DNA from: Shewanella mangrovi
Lineage (GTDB): Bacteria > Pseudomonadota > Gammaproteobacteria > Enterobacterales > Shewanellaceae
Assembly (NCBI RefSeq): GCF_000753795.1
Contig: NZ_JPEO01000001.1
Span: forward strand, 372,001 to 436,000
DNA length: 64,000 bases
Direction: 5' to 3'
How positions within the stretch are numbered: the first letter of the stretch is position 1; each line of letters opens with the position of its first letter. The position numbers and the translations under genes are program-made. Below are positions 9,348 through 19,131 of the stretch, piece after piece. The notes under the pieces are model-generated. The model was not told where the DNA came from. It saw only the letters and a list, made by a program, of their open reading frames with translations, and made no database searches.

Positions 9348-9374
9348 AAAAGGCGACGCATTGAGTCGCCTTTT
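9348..9374 (+). terminator. Intrinsic terminator, near-symmetric
   Basis: AAAAGGCGAC and GTCGCCTTTT form a 10-bp stem with a 7-base loop. It ends the two-gene small-protein operon. Confidence 0.8.
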
Positions 9375-9553
9375 CTACCTATAAAGAGGTAGTTTGAGCT
9401 CTATTAGTCACTGATTTTATTTTGCTTTTTTGCCTCTTTATCGAAAATAGCGAGTTTCAGCCGTACAAATGCAGTTTTTCCTCTCAGCGTGCATTTGCTG
9501 GTCTACACTTCTTAAGAAGTGATGCGATGACAGTAACTGTTGTGAGGGGCAAT

Positions 9554-10711
9554 ATGCCGTTGTATGAGATGCGTAAGTTTGTTGCACCTGAGTTTATCTT
9601 TGGTGTAGGTGCGAGGCATAGAGCGGGCTTTTATGCACGTAACATGCAAGCACGCAAAGTACTTATTGTCACGGACGCAGGGGTAATTGCCGCTGGATGG
9701 CTGGAAGAAATTAAGCAAGATCTCGCTGAAGCGGGCATCGAGTATGCCGTGTTTAGCGGTCTCACGGAAAATCCCAAAGATTATGAGGTAATGGCGGGCG
9801 CCAAGTTCTACCAAGAACAGATGTGCGACGTCATTATCGCACTTGGTGGTGGCAGCGTGATCGATTGTGCCAAAGCCATCGGGATTGTTTACGCCAATGG
9901 TTGCGATGTGCATGCGTTTGAAGGCGTGGATAATGTGGATATTCCCGGCCCACCACTTATCTGTATTCCTACCACCGCCGGAACATCGGCAGATATCTCG
10001 CAGTTCAGCATCATAGTGAATTCACCCGAGCGCTATAAGATGGCTATTATCAGTAAAAGTGTGGTGCCGGATGTGGCGCTTATCGATCCCGAAACCACTT
10101 TAACCTTGCAACCCCATCTTACCGCCTGCACCGGCATGGATGCACTCACGCATGCAATTGAAGCCTTTGTTTCCACAGCAAATTCGCCTGTAGTGGATGT
10201 GCACGCTCTAGCAGCGATTGAACTCTTGTGGAACAACGTTGAAAAAGCGGTGTTAACGCCGAATGATTTAGCGGCGCGCGAGAATATGTTGCTCGGTAGT
10301 TTGCAGGCGGGACTGGCATTTTCTAACGCCAGTTTAGGGGCGGTACATGCGATGGCGCACTCGCTCGGAGGCTATCTGGACCTGCCGCATGGAGAGTGTA
10401 ATGCGTTGCTGCTTGATCACGTTATCCGCTTTAACATTACGTCCGAACCGGATCGCTATCAACGTATTGCCACGATTATGGGCCTTCACAACCCGAGCCA
10501 CAATCAACAGCAACGCGCTAACAGCATTACTGACGCATTGGCTGAAAAGCGCCGTTTACTTGGGCTGACAGACAAAATGAGCAATTGGGGCGTTAAATAT
10601 GGTGATATTGCTGATTTAGCCCATCATGCCGCAAAAGATGCTTGTTTAGTCACCAACCCGCGTCATGCATCGTTGGACGACCTAAAGGTGATCTATGGCG
10701 AAGCCCTCTGA
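9554..10711 (+). CDS. Iron-containing alcohol dehydrogenase (ErcA/YiaY-like)
   Basis: NAD(P)-dependent group III alcohol dehydrogenase, 385 residues from the chosen start. Family marks are the nucleotide-binding GGGSVIDCAKAIG, PTTAGTSAD, and the iron-ligand region MDALTHAIEAF followed by GAVHAMAHSLGGYLDLPHGECN. The ATG at 9554 is chosen because GAGGGG lies 7-8 bases upstream and MPLYEMRKF fits the usual family N-terminus. An earlier ATG at 9527 and the ORF start at 9422 lack ribosome binding sites. The gene overlaps the following PAS-GGDEF-EAL gene by 17 bases, implying translational coupling. In pseudomonads the related ErcA is tied to signalling proteins that control alcohol oxidation, so a regulatory rather than bulk catabolic role is plausible. 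Substrate unknown. Confidence 0.85.
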   Translation: MPLYEMRKFVAPEFIFGVGARHRAGFYARNMQARKVLIVTDAGVIAAGWLEEIKQDLAEAGIEYAVFSGLTENPKDYEVMAGAKFYQEQMCDVIIALGGGSVIDCAKAIGIVYANGCDVHAFEGVDNVDIPGPPLICIPTTAGTSADISQFSIIVNSPERYKMAIISKSVVPDVALIDPETTLTLQPHLTACTGMDALTHAIEAFVSTANSPVVDVHALAAIELLWNNVEKAVLTPNDLAARENMLLGSLQAGLAFSNASLGAVHAMAHSLGGYLDLPHGECNALLLDHVIRFNITSEPDRYQRIATIMGLHNPSHNQQQRANSITDALAEKRRLLGLTDKMSNWGVKYGDIADLAHHAAKDACLVTNPRHASLDDLKVIYGEAL

Positions 10712-12863
10712 TGACGAACAAAGCTGGGAAGCACGTAAAGCCAGTATCATCGGACTAGGGGAACGGTCATTTCGCAAGAGCTATTATCCACAGCTGCGGC
10801 AGAACATGGATCGGCTGCAGCGTTTCCATACCTTGCTCGATCACACCTCAGATTTTGTGGTGCTCATCAGCATGCCCAGTGGCGAAATCACGGATGCGAA
10901 TGCCGCATTTGGGCAGTTGATGAAGTCCAATGTGGAACAGCTTATCGGGCAATCTTTTAGTGACTTATCTTTCTGTAGTGATTGCAAGCGCATCGTCGAG
11001 TTATTGCATCGCGATATGGTGATAGGTGGCAAGCAGCGTCATTACCCCAATCATTCGTTAATTTCCAGAGGGGATGGCAGTGGTAATCCGATTTGGCTGG
11101 AACTCAGCTTTAAAATCGCCAAGGTGGATTTGCAAAACTTTGGCGTGCTGGTCGGGCGTGATGTTACCGAGCGCAAACGCAACGAAGAGTTGATGAACAA
11201 GTTGTTGTCGGAGAAGGCGGCGCTGCTCGATAATGCGTTAGTTGGCATTGTGAGTGTGCGCAATCGTTGCTTTGAATCTTGTAATCGCCGCTTTGAACAG
11301 ATGATGGGTTATACCTCGGAGCAGTTGATCGGCCAAAGCACCCGCATTCTTTATCAGGAGGAAGATGCCTATTATGCCCTTGGTGAAGATGCCTATCGGG
11401 CGATGAAAGACGGCAGCAAGTACAGCGCACGGGTGATGTTAAAGAGGGCCGATGGCAGAGAGTTTCTCTGTGAATTGACTGGTCAGGCGAATAATCCCAA
11501 ACGTCCGGATGAAGGTAGTATCTGGATGTTTAACGACGTGAATGATCTGCGGCTTGCTGAAGATAAGGCGTTGTTTTTATCGCACCATGATTCGCTCACC
11601 AAGCTGCCCAATTTCCAGCTGTTAAAAGACCGTTTGTCACAAGCGGTATCTATGGCGACCCGCAATCAACGATTGGTTGGCCTACTGGCGATTGATGTCG
11701 ATCGCTTTAAAACTATCAATGATTCATTGGGTTACGGCATTGGTAATGAGTTATTAGTGCAGGTTGCCGAGCGTATTGTGTCGCAGGTGAGTGAGGTGGA
11801 TACCGTCAGTCGCCAGGGCGGTGATGAGTTTTTAGTCTTGTTGCCTAACCTGCCAAATGCCGACTCTTGTATCAATATCGTCAGCCGGCTGATGGATAAC
11901 CTCGCAAAACCTTATTTTGTGGCACAAACCGAACTGCGTCTCTCTGTTTCGGTGGGGATCGCCATGAGTCCTGATGACGGTGAGGATTTTGAAACCCTGC
12001 TGAAAAAGACCGACATGGCCATGTACCGAGCTAAGTCGGAAGGACGCGATACCTACCGCTTCTTCAATGAAGAGATGAATTACGAAGCGATTGAACAACT
12101 GAATATCAGCGTGGGTTTACGCAAGGCGCTGGAACTCAAACAGTTTCAACTGTTTTATCAGCCACAGTTGGACCTGCTCTCTGGCCGGATTGTCGGCGCT
12201 GAGGCACTGCTGCGCTGGATGCATCCAGACGCAGGCATGATTTCGCCCGCCAGTTTTATTCCAGTGGCCGAGGAATCAGGGCTGATAGTGGCGATGGGCG
12301 AATGGGTATTGCAGGAAGCGTGTCGTGAGGTGGCGCGCTGGCGTGACGCAGGTATGTTGGACCCAGTGGTGGCAGTGAACCTATCGGCGCTGCAGTTTGC
12401 CCGCGGCAACATTGAACAGGCGGTAAATAATGCTGTTGCGGCGGCGGGAATTACACCATCGATGTTAGAGCTGGAGCTCACCGAGTCGATAATGATCCAT
12501 GATACTGAAAGTGTGTTAGCCACAGTTACGCGCTTAAAACAGCAAGGTTTTCAATTTACTATCGATGACTTTGGTACTGGCTATTCCAGCTTACAGTACT
12601 TAAAAAGCTTCGCCGTGGATAAACTAAAAATCGATCAGTCGTTTGTACGTGATATTACTGAAGACGATGATGATGCGGCGATTGTGCGCGCCATTATTCA
12701 GATGGCAAAAGGACTTGGTTTAAAGACCATCGCCGAAGGGGTTGAAACCGCCGAAGTCATGAGTGTGTTACAACAGTTTAATTGCGATGAAGTGCAAGGC
12801 TATTATCTGGCGAAGCCGATGCCAGCGGAACAGTTCATGACGTTTTTGCAGTTGCATCAATAA
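10695..12863 (+). CDS. PAS-PAS-GGDEF-EAL c-di-GMP protein coupled to an alcohol dehydrogenase
   Basis: A soluble 722-residue protein for c-di-GMP turnover. After a short N-terminal segment with GLGERSFRKSYYPQL come two PAS domains (about 45-155 and 170-285), a GGDEF domain (about 300-455) and an EAL domain (about 465-715). GGDEF at 375-379 is intact but no RxxD inhibitory site precedes it. The EAL motif is at 503-505 (GAEALLRW), with VNLSALQF, ELTES, DDFGTGYSSL and AEGVET present, so phosphodiesterase activity is likely. No membrane segment is seen. It starts inside the alcohol dehydrogenase gene (17-base overlap). From memory, the N-terminal motif recurs in sensor kinases encoded beside ErcA-type dehydrogenases; here the kinase output seems replaced by GGDEF-EAL. 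Confidence 0.9.
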   Translation: MAKPSDDEQSWEARKASIIGLGERSFRKSYYPQLRQNMDRLQRFHTLLDHTSDFVVLISMPSGEITDANAAFGQLMKSNVEQLIGQSFSDLSFCSDCKRIVELLHRDMVIGGKQRHYPNHSLISRGDGSGNPIWLELSFKIAKVDLQNFGVLVGRDVTERKRNEELMNKLLSEKAALLDNALVGIVSVRNRCFESCNRRFEQMMGYTSEQLIGQSTRILYQEEDAYYALGEDAYRAMKDGSKYSARVMLKRADGREFLCELTGQANNPKRPDEGSIWMFNDVNDLRLAEDKALFLSHHDSLTKLPNFQLLKDRLSQAVSMATRNQRLVGLLAIDVDRFKTINDSLGYGIGNELLVQVAERIVSQVSEVDTVSRQGGDEFLVLLPNLPNADSCINIVSRLMDNLAKPYFVAQTELRLSVSVGIAMSPDDGEDFETLLKKTDMAMYRAKSEGRDTYRFFNEEMNYEAIEQLNISVGLRKALELKQFQLFYQPQLDLLSGRIVGAEALLRWMHPDAGMISPASFIPVAEESGLIVAMGEWVLQEACREVARWRDAGMLDPVVAVNLSALQFARGNIEQAVNNAVAAAGITPSMLELELTESIMIHDTESVLATVTRLKQQGFQFTIDDFGTGYSSLQYLKSFAVDKLKIDQSFVRDITEDDDDAAIVRAIIQMAKGLGLKTIAEGVETAEVMSVLQQFNCDEVQGYYLAKPMPAEQFMTFLQLHQ

Positions 12864-12966
12864 GCGCAATCAGAATATTTCAGGTATCGCTTAACTAAAG
12901 TGGACTGGTGGGCTAAGCGCTTACCGTGCTAGCATCGAACTCCCTCTTGTTTTTACTCTTCAATCT

Positions 12967-14196
12967 ATGAGCACGCATTCTGCGGTGGCGCCTGCGTCGT
13001 CACTGAAAGCTTATCCGGCCTTTTGGCGTTACTGGGTAACGCGGTTGGCATCTGCCTTTGGTTTCCAGGTTATTTCGGTTGCGGTTGGTTGGCAGGTCTA
13101 TGATCTCACCGGCGATCCGCTAACGCTGGGATTAATCGGCCTCGCACAGTTTATTCCTTCGGTGTTACTGGCACTGCCTGCAGGGCATGTGGCAGATCAG
13201 TTTCATCGGCGCAACATTGTATTAGTGACGCAAAGTTGCCAGTGGTTAGCGCTGGTGGCCTTGGTGGGCGGCAGTTGGTTTGAGCTACTCGACGAGCAAC
13301 TCATCCTGCTGTTGGTGTTTATCATAGGTGTGTTTAAAGCCTTTGAATTTCCAGCATTAAAGTCAATGTTACCGGCCTTGGTGCCAGATGAGGTGTTGCC
13401 AAGGGCGCTGGCAATGGACTCGTCCGGTATTCAGATGGCCAGTATCGCCGGCCCGGCGTTGGGAGGCTTACTCTATATTGGTGGACCCGTGGTGGCTTAT
13501 GGGCTGGCGGCCGGACTCTATTTCATTTCGTTAATCGGCTTATTCGGCCTCAGGTATCACCATAAAGTACCGAAGAAGCAGCCGATGAATCTCAACAACC
13601 TGTTTGCTGGTGTGCGGTTTATTCGCGCCCGGCCAGTGATCCTCGGTGTCATTTCGCTCGATCTTTTTGCAGTGTTGCTCGGCGGTGCTACCGCCTTGCT
13701 GCCGATATTTGCCAAAGATATTTTGCACACTGGCCCTTGGGGACTAGGGCTGCTGCGTGCCGCGCCTGCCGTCGGCGCATTATTGATGTCGTTCTGGTTA
13801 GCGCGTCATAGTCTTGAGCGTAACGTTGGCAAGATTATGTTTGCCTCGGTCGCGGGATTTGGCGTGGCGACGTTAGTGTTCGCACTGTCGACTGACTTGA
13901 TATTGTCGTTGATAGCGTTATTTGCTTTAGGCGCATTTGATATGGTCAGTATGGTGATCCGTGGCGCCTTGGTGCAGTTGGAAACGCCGGATGAGATGCG
14001 TGGTCGAGTGACCGCGGTAAACTCGATTTTTATCAATACTTCCAATCAACTCGGTGAGTTTGAATCTGGCATGTTAGCCGCAGCCTTTGGTGCGGTAGGA
14101 TCGGCCGTGATTGGTGGCGTTGGCACCTTAGTGGTGGTCGCTGCGTGGATGTGGATGTTCCCAGTTATCCGTCAGCGGCAGAAATTGAAAGAGTAG
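12967..14196 (+). CDS. MFS transporter, EntS-like exporter
   Basis: Inner-membrane proton-driven exporter of 409 residues with about 12 membrane segments. The motif GHVADQFHRRN after the second segment is the major-facilitator loop 2-3 signature. The N-terminus (YPAFWRYWVTRLASAFGFQVISVAVGWQVYDLTGDP) and DEMRGRVTAVNSIFINTSNQLGEFESG resemble the EntS/MFS_3 subgroup that exports siderophores or drugs. No siderophore genes are nearby, so the substrate is open. The start ATG lacks a clear ribosome binding site. It converges with phoA and shares a bidirectional terminator with it. Confidence 0.82.
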   Translation: MSTHSAVAPASSLKAYPAFWRYWVTRLASAFGFQVISVAVGWQVYDLTGDPLTLGLIGLAQFIPSVLLALPAGHVADQFHRRNIVLVTQSCQWLALVALVGGSWFELLDEQLILLLVFIIGVFKAFEFPALKSMLPALVPDEVLPRALAMDSSGIQMASIAGPALGGLLYIGGPVVAYGLAAGLYFISLIGLFGLRYHHKVPKKQPMNLNNLFAGVRFIRARPVILGVISLDLFAVLLGGATALLPIFAKDILHTGPWGLGLLRAAPAVGALLMSFWLARHSLERNVGKIMFASVAGFGVATLVFALSTDLILSLIALFALGAFDMVSMVIRGALVQLETPDEMRGRVTAVNSIFINTSNQLGEFESGMLAAAFGAVGSAVIGGVGTLVVVAAWMWMFPVIRQRQKLKE

Positions 14197-14212
14197 CCAG
14201 AAGAAAAAAGAA

Positions 14213-14244
14213 GGCCCTCATTGAGAGCATAAAGGGCCTCCTTT
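14213..14244. terminator. Bidirectional terminator between converging genes
   Basis: GGCCCT and AGGGCC pair across a 14-base loop, with A-rich and T-rich flanks on both sides. It serves the MFS gene (+) and phoA (-). Confidence 0.65.
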
Positions 14245-14256
14245 GCTAACTTGTGA

Positions 14257-15654
14257 TTAATGTTTGATACCCAGCGCATCCAAAATGGTGAAGTGCAGGT
14301 CAGTTTGATCGGTCAGACCGACGACATTCGCGGCGTGTGGGCCGTACGCCGCAATCCGCAACTGAGTACCGGTATGGCCCATGCTACCTTTTTCGGAGTT
14401 GCCATAGCTGATGCTCATCTTGGCACCATCGTGGGTCAGTAAGCCTTGGGTCAGGCCCGGCGCTTTGGCATCGGGATAGATAATCTGCGACGAATGGGCA
14501 TGGTCGGCGGTGACAATCACTAAGGTATCACCTTGTTGTTTGGCAAACTTCAGCGCTACTTGTACCGCTTCATCTAAATCGACGGTTTCTCCAATCTGAC
14601 CACATGGGTTGGCCGCATGGTTTTGCTTGTCAATCGAGGCGCCTTCCACCTGTAAAAAGAAGCCTTTTTTATTTGCCTGCAGCAGTTCAATAGCTTTGCT
14701 GGTCATCTGTGCCAGCGTCGGAATATCTGCAGTACGCGCAGGGTTTGGCTTACACACCACCGGATTTTTATCCAGATTACCGTGATAGGTGGCTTTCGGT
14801 CCTAGCCAACGGACAGGCATATTCCCTTGCGAGAATAAGCCAAGTAACGGCGTATCCTGATTGGCGCGGGTAATATCGTTAAGCTCTGATGCGGTCGAAA
14901 TAAAGTGATAGCCGCGATCATAGGCTTGTTCAATCAGCGTCTTATCCTGCCATTTGCCCGCAGCCGCTTTTTCATCAAAGGTGGCGCGGCCGCCGCCCAG
15001 CGTGACATCGGGACGAGCGTTGAGTAGTTGCTCGGTAATTGAGCCGAGACCACCATTTTCTAATGTGGCTTCCGGGCATTTCAGTGCGGTTGCCGTCGGT
15101 CCATAACATTTACGTTGCGAAATATGGGCGATTTCTGCGGCGGGTGTGGCGTCCTGGATCTCCGCCGTCGACACATTCCCGGTGGCTTTACCGGCTTTTT
15201 TAGCCAGTTCGAGCAAGGTCGCTTGTGGCTTGCCGTAGACATCGACGCCAATGGCACCGTTGTAAGATTTCGTCCCGGTTGTCCACGCGGTGGCGGAGGC
15301 GGCTGAATCGGTGACATAGTTGGGCAGATGAGTATCGCGGTCGAGCGAATAATGCGTGTATTGTCCGGTGAGCGGTAGTGCATCAATACCGACAAAGAAG
15401 CCGCTGGCACCACGGGCATAGTTACGCGCGATCGTGATTTCCGAGTCGCCCATGCCATCGCCAATCAGCAGAATGACATTTTTGGCGCGCTTATCGCTCA
15501 GTGAGGCCTTTAAGTCAGCGGTAATATCATGTTGTAAGCGGCGGGCACCACCGGTCTGGGTGAGGTCGCCGTTGGCATTGCGGTCGCTCCAGTCGGCAGC
15601 GATAACCGGCGCTGCCAATAACGGCAATAGCGCAGTGACTAGCGAAAATTTCAA
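14257..15654 (-). CDS. phoA: Alkaline phosphatase PhoA
   Basis: Periplasmic zinc/magnesium phosphomonoesterase that releases phosphate. A Sec signal ends near APVIAA. Conserved parts are the metal-binding GDGMGDSE, the nucleophile Ser in [36 protein letters not shown] and GHTGTQL near the C-terminus. Length 465 matches E. coli PhoA (471). The start is TTG at 15654, with AGGA seven bases upstream. It lies 25 bases downstream of the glycosyltransferase gene on the same strand, so the two are probably cotranscribed. No Pho box could be assigned in that short gap; phosphate control, if any, would act upstream of the pair. Confidence 0.93.
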   Translation of the reverse strand: MKFSLVTALLPLLAAPVIAADWSDRNANGDLTQTGGARRLQHDITADLKASLSDKRAKNVILLIGDGMGDSEITIARNYARGASGFFVGIDALPLTGQYTHYSLDRDTHLPNYVTDSAASATAWTTGTKSYNGAIGVDVYGKPQATLLELAKKAGKATGNVSTAEIQDATPAAEIAHISQRKCYGPTATALKCPEATLENGGLGSITEQLLNARPDVTLGGGRATFDEKAAAGKWQDKTLIEQAYDRGYHFISTASELNDITRANQDTPLLGLFSQGNMPVRWLGPKATYHGNLDKNPVVCKPNPARTADIPTLAQMTSKAIELLQANKKGFFLQVEGASIDKQNHAANPCGQIGETVDLDEAVQVALKFAKQQGDTLVIVTADHAHSSQIIYPDAKAPGLTQGLLTHDGAKMSISYGNSEKGSMGHTGTQLRIAAYGPHAANVVGLTDQTDLHFTILDALGIKH

Positions 15655-15679
15655 TTACTTATCCTAACTCAGTCTTATT

Positions 15680-17356
15680 TTATTCCGCTAATGTTAGGCA
15701 ATCTTTATGACAGTAAGGTGACGTTGCGACGTTTGTTGGTGCGCTAGTATTTGCCACGAGTTGCCGCATTTCGTCGACTAGATCCGCGGCGCGTACGATA
15801 AACAGCTGTCGACCGCGATAAACCTGATGCTCCAGTGCAACGTCAAACCAACGTGGATTGGGATGCCGCTCGGTAACTAAAACCAGACTGTTCGGATGGC
15901 TTTCGGCCCATTGCAAACGCGATTGTGTTTGCTCTGTCAGATCTATCAGTGGCTGTTGCAGCCGCCCATAGAAGCCAAACTGGTTATGGTAGCGATTCCA
16001 GCTCACTAATGTTTTGCCTTGATGCTGATAGTGCGCCAGTGACTTGGCAATCGGCTCGATATTGTAGGCGTGCTGCAATACGGGCGTGAGGGCACTGAGG
16101 GTGGCGGTAAGCGCAATGGGCAGCAGTAGCAACTGTACGGTAAGTGTGGCAGCGGAGTGCTGGCGGTTACGCATTAATGCCAGTGACGCGAGCGCCAACG
16201 GGATTAATCCCAATCCATACCAACTGTGCGGGGCAGTGACGCTTTTGAAGGCGTAGGGCAACCACATTGGCATGCTTAGCGTGGTGGCGGCCAGCACAAG
16301 TAAAAGGCTCGTCAGATACCACTCGCGCAGTTGCAGCAGCGGTAAGCGATGCGCTATCCACAACGCTGCAAATGGCATGAGCGGGATCATGTAGTGGATC
16401 TGTTTGCCGCTGATAAGGCTAAACACCAAGACAAGGCTAACGAGATGCAATAGCAGCGCTCTATCAACGGCCGATTGTGGTTGTCTAACGCCACGCCAAA
16501 ATGAGCGCAGCAGCGGTAGTGGCATTATCAGCAGTGGTAACAGCAGCACATACCAGTAAAACGGCCGCGCATGGGCAAAGGAGTTCACCATCCGCCCAGA
16601 GGTTTGTTTCCATAGCAGTTCGTTTTCATAACTCGGGCCGCCGTGTATCACCGCCGGAATGACCCACAGCAACATCAGCACTATGCCTAAGCCAATGGCT
16701 GAGCCGCAGTAGCCCCAGAAGCGTCTTGTCTGAACGCTATTAGGTTGGCGCCAGAGCGGATAAAGCCCGACAAAGGGTAAACAATAAAGCAGCATAACTG
16801 GGCCTTTGGTCAGTAAGCCTGCGGCAAACATCACCGCTGCTAGCAGCCAATGGCGCCAATAGTTGTGTTGACTGCCGTGCACGATCGCCAAGCAGAACGC
16901 TAACACCCACAAGGTCAGCAATAGGTCAAACATAGTGGTGGGTAGATAAAACAGCCACACTGCACTTGCGAGCAATACTGCTGGGGCCAACATCGCCGTT
17001 TTTGGGCTCTTAGGCAGTAGCGCTTTAGCGAAATAATAGAGCAGTACAAAGTTTGCCAACGAACACAGTGGAATCATACTGCGTGCTGACCACTCGTGCA
17101 CGCCCGTCACCGACCACGCCAGATTTATCAGCCAAAACAGCAATGGCGGCTTATGCGCGTAAGGTTGACCATTTTCATGGGGGACAAGCCAGTTGCCGCT
17201 TTGCCACATCTCCCAGGCAACGGATATGTAGCGTGTTTCATCTATCGGCATGATTGGGCGGATAAACAGGTGAATCACAATAATGCTCGCAGCCACTATG
17301 AGGACGGCGATTAATGGTCGCTTGGAGTCTGGAGTCTGGCGCACAGGCATCTTCAT
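15680..17356 (-). CDS. ArnT/PMT-family lipid-linked glycosyltransferase
   Basis: Inner-membrane glycosyltransferase of the PMT_2/ArnT type (GT83 or related), about 558 residues. It has roughly 11-12 hydrophobic segments in the first 420 residues and a C-terminal periplasmic domain. The first periplasmic loop carries the family acidic motif MPIDETRY, followed by YAHKPPLLFWL, as in ArnT. Such enzymes transfer sugars from undecaprenyl-phosphate to lipid A or other envelope acceptors. No arn biosynthesis genes are nearby, so aminoarabinose transfer is not implied. GTG at 17359 is an equally possible start. The stop is 25 bases upstream of phoA, suggesting an envelope-modification/phosphate-scavenging operon. 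Confidence 0.8.
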   Translation of the reverse strand: MKMPVRQTPDSKRPLIAVLIVAASIIVIHLFIRPIMPIDETRYISVAWEMWQSGNWLVPHENGQPYAHKPPLLFWLINLAWSVTGVHEWSARSMIPLCSLANFVLLYYFAKALLPKSPKTAMLAPAVLLASAVWLFYLPTTMFDLLLTLWVLAFCLAIVHGSQHNYWRHWLLAAVMFAAGLLTKGPVMLLYCLPFVGLYPLWRQPNSVQTRRFWGYCGSAIGLGIVLMLLWVIPAVIHGGPSYENELLWKQTSGRMVNSFAHARPFYWYVLLLPLLIMPLPLLRSFWRGVRQPQSAVDRALLLHLVSLVLVFSLISGKQIHYMIPLMPFAALWIAHRLPLLQLREWYLTSLLLVLAATTLSMPMWLPYAFKSVTAPHSWYGLGLIPLALASLALMRNRQHSAATLTVQLLLLPIALTATLSALTPVLQHAYNIEPIAKSLAHYQHQGKTLVSWNRYHNQFGFYGRLQQPLIDLTEQTQSRLQWAESHPNSLVLVTERHPNPRWFDVALEHQVYRGRQLFIVRAADLVDEMRQLVANTSAPTNVATSPYCHKDCLTLAE

Positions 17357-17479
17357 CACCGTGACGAGTGGTTGTCTCGGGATGATGATTGCAACTATTT
17401 ATTAACAAATGGTGACGCTAGTGTGGCGTTTTTATAACGGCCGCAAAGTGAGGTAATATGTCGGCTATTGGCCAATAAA

Positions 17480-17501
17480 AAGCCCCGCAATAGCAGGGCT
17501 T
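17480..17501 (-). terminator. Terminator of the first mqo gene
   Basis: On the minus strand AAGCCCTGC pairs with GCGGGGCTT (one G-T pair), followed by TTTATT, just after the mqo stop codon. Confidence 0.7.
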
Positions 17502-17520
17502 AATGCTTAGCTGGTGAGTG

Positions 17521-19131
17521 TTAGCTCGCCAGATGTTGCAGATCTTGCTGCTCAAGGTTCTTAGCTTGGTGAGTCTCAGGCTTTTGCAGTTGCAGTACTT
17601 CACTGGTGTACAGCAATTCGCGTTCGGTGGCAGCCAAATCGCCGTTCAACTGCTTACCGTAGAACGGAATGATGTGGCGTAGCTTGTCGCGCCATTCACC
17701 GCTGACTTTATCGGGGAATACCCGTTCCAACACGTTCAGAATGATAGGCGCGGCAGTTGATGCGCCAGGTGAAGCCCCCAGTAGGGCGGCAATGGTGCCA
17801 TCCTGTGCAGCCACCACTTCAGTACCAAACTGCAGCTGACCACCTTTTTTCACTTTCTTAATCACCTGTACCCGCTGACCTGCGGTCCACAGTTTCCAAT
17901 CGGATTTACGGGCATTGGGATAATATTTTTTCAGCGCGTTAAAACGATCATTATCGTTCTGCATCACCTGACTCATCAGGTATTTCACCAAACCAAAGTT
18001 ATCTAAACCGACGCGAGTCATCGGCAGCAGGTTGTTGTGGTTTGTGGAACGGATCAAGTCGAGGAAAGAACCGTTTTTCAAAAACTTAGTGGAGAAGGTG
18101 GCAAATGGGCCAAATAGCAGCACATCTTTACCCTCGATGTAACGAGTATCCAAGTGCGGTACTGACATCGGCGGCGCGCCCACTTCGGCTCTGCCATAGG
18201 CTTTGGCTTTGTGATGTTTTACCACTTCTGGGTTGTCACAGATAAGGAACTGTCCACCGACAGGGAAACCGCCGTATTGGCTGGCTTCTGGAATGCCTGA
18301 TGCTTGCAACAGCGGCAATGCCGCGCCACCGGCACCAATAAACACAAACTTGGCGTTGATACGATATTCACGCTTACCGTTGGCCAGATCAGCAATGGTC
18401 ACTGTCCAGCTCTTATCGGCGTTTTGCTGCAGTTTACGTACTTCCGATTGCAGACGCAGACTGAAGTTATCATGGCGTTGTAAGCTGTTGACCAACTGAC
18501 GGTTAATCTCACCAAAGTCGACATCTGTGCCCATTTCAGAGCGGGTAGCGGCCACTTTTTGATTAGGATCGCGTCCTTCCATCAATAATGGTGCCCACTT
18601 TTGCAGCAAGGCTTTGTCTTCGGTGAACTCCATGTTTTGAAACAGGGTGTTCTGTTGCAGCAGCTCATGGCGCGCTTTGAGATATTCAACGTTCTCATCA
18701 CCCCAGACAAAACTCAGGTGGTCGACGGTGTGAATGAAGCTATCGGGACGACCGAGTACTTTCTTTTCTACCTGATGGGCCCAGAACTGACGGCTGATTT
18801 GAAACGCCTCGTTGACGCTGACAGCTTTATCAATATTGATACTGCCATCAGGCATTTTTGGGGTGTAGTTCAGTTCCATTAGTGCGGCGTGGCCAGTGCC
18901 CGCGTTATTCCAGCCATTTGAACTTTCTTTGGCTACAGCATCGAGTCTTTCGACCATCATGATCGACCAATTGGGCGCTAACTCTTGCAGGTAAGTCCCC
19001 ATGGTAGCGCTCATGATGCCACCACCAATCAGTAGCACATCAACCTTTTCCTGCAACTGACTTTGGGCGGAACTGAAAAATGATGAAACACTTGCAGGCG
19101 CGGCTAGCCTTAAACGTTTTGCTTTTCTCAT
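17521..19131 (-). CDS. mqo: Malate:quinone oxidoreductase, atypical N-terminus (paralogue 1)
   Basis: FAD-dependent membrane-associated enzyme oxidising malate to oxaloacetate with electrons passed to quinone. The FAD-binding motif [50 protein letters not shown] and [24 protein letters not shown] are typical Mqo. At 536 residues it is of normal size. The first ~28 residues are basic and Ser/Ala-rich ([24 protein letters not shown]) and do not form a clean Sec signal, unlike the paralogue downstream in sequence. Both genes are on the minus strand but each has its own terminator and a shared type of upstream module. The C-terminus ([11 protein letters not shown]) also differs. Confidence 0.88.
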   Translation of the reverse strand: MRKAKRLRLAAPASVSSFFSSAQSQLQEKVDVLLIGGGIMSATMGTYLQELAPNWSIMMVERLDAVAKESSNGWNNAGTGHAALMELNYTPKMPDGSINIDKAVSVNEAFQISRQFWAHQVEKKVLGRPDSFIHTVDHLSFVWGDENVEYLKARHELLQQNTLFQNMEFTEDKALLQKWAPLLMEGRDPNQKVAATRSEMGTDVDFGEINRQLVNSLQRHDNFSLRLQSEVRKLQQNADKSWTVTIADLANGKREYRINAKFVFIGAGGAALPLLQASGIPEASQYGGFPVGGQFLICDNPEVVKHHKAKAYGRAEVGAPPMSVPHLDTRYIEGKDVLLFGPFATFSTKFLKNGSFLDLIRSTNHNNLLPMTRVGLDNFGLVKYLMSQVMQNDNDRFNALKKYYPNARKSDWKLWTAGQRVQVIKKVKKGGQLQFGTEVVAAQDGTIAALLGASPGASTAAPIILNVLERVFPDKVSGEWRDKLRHIIPFYGKQLNGDLAATERELLYTSEVLQLQKPETHQAKNLEQQDLQHLAS

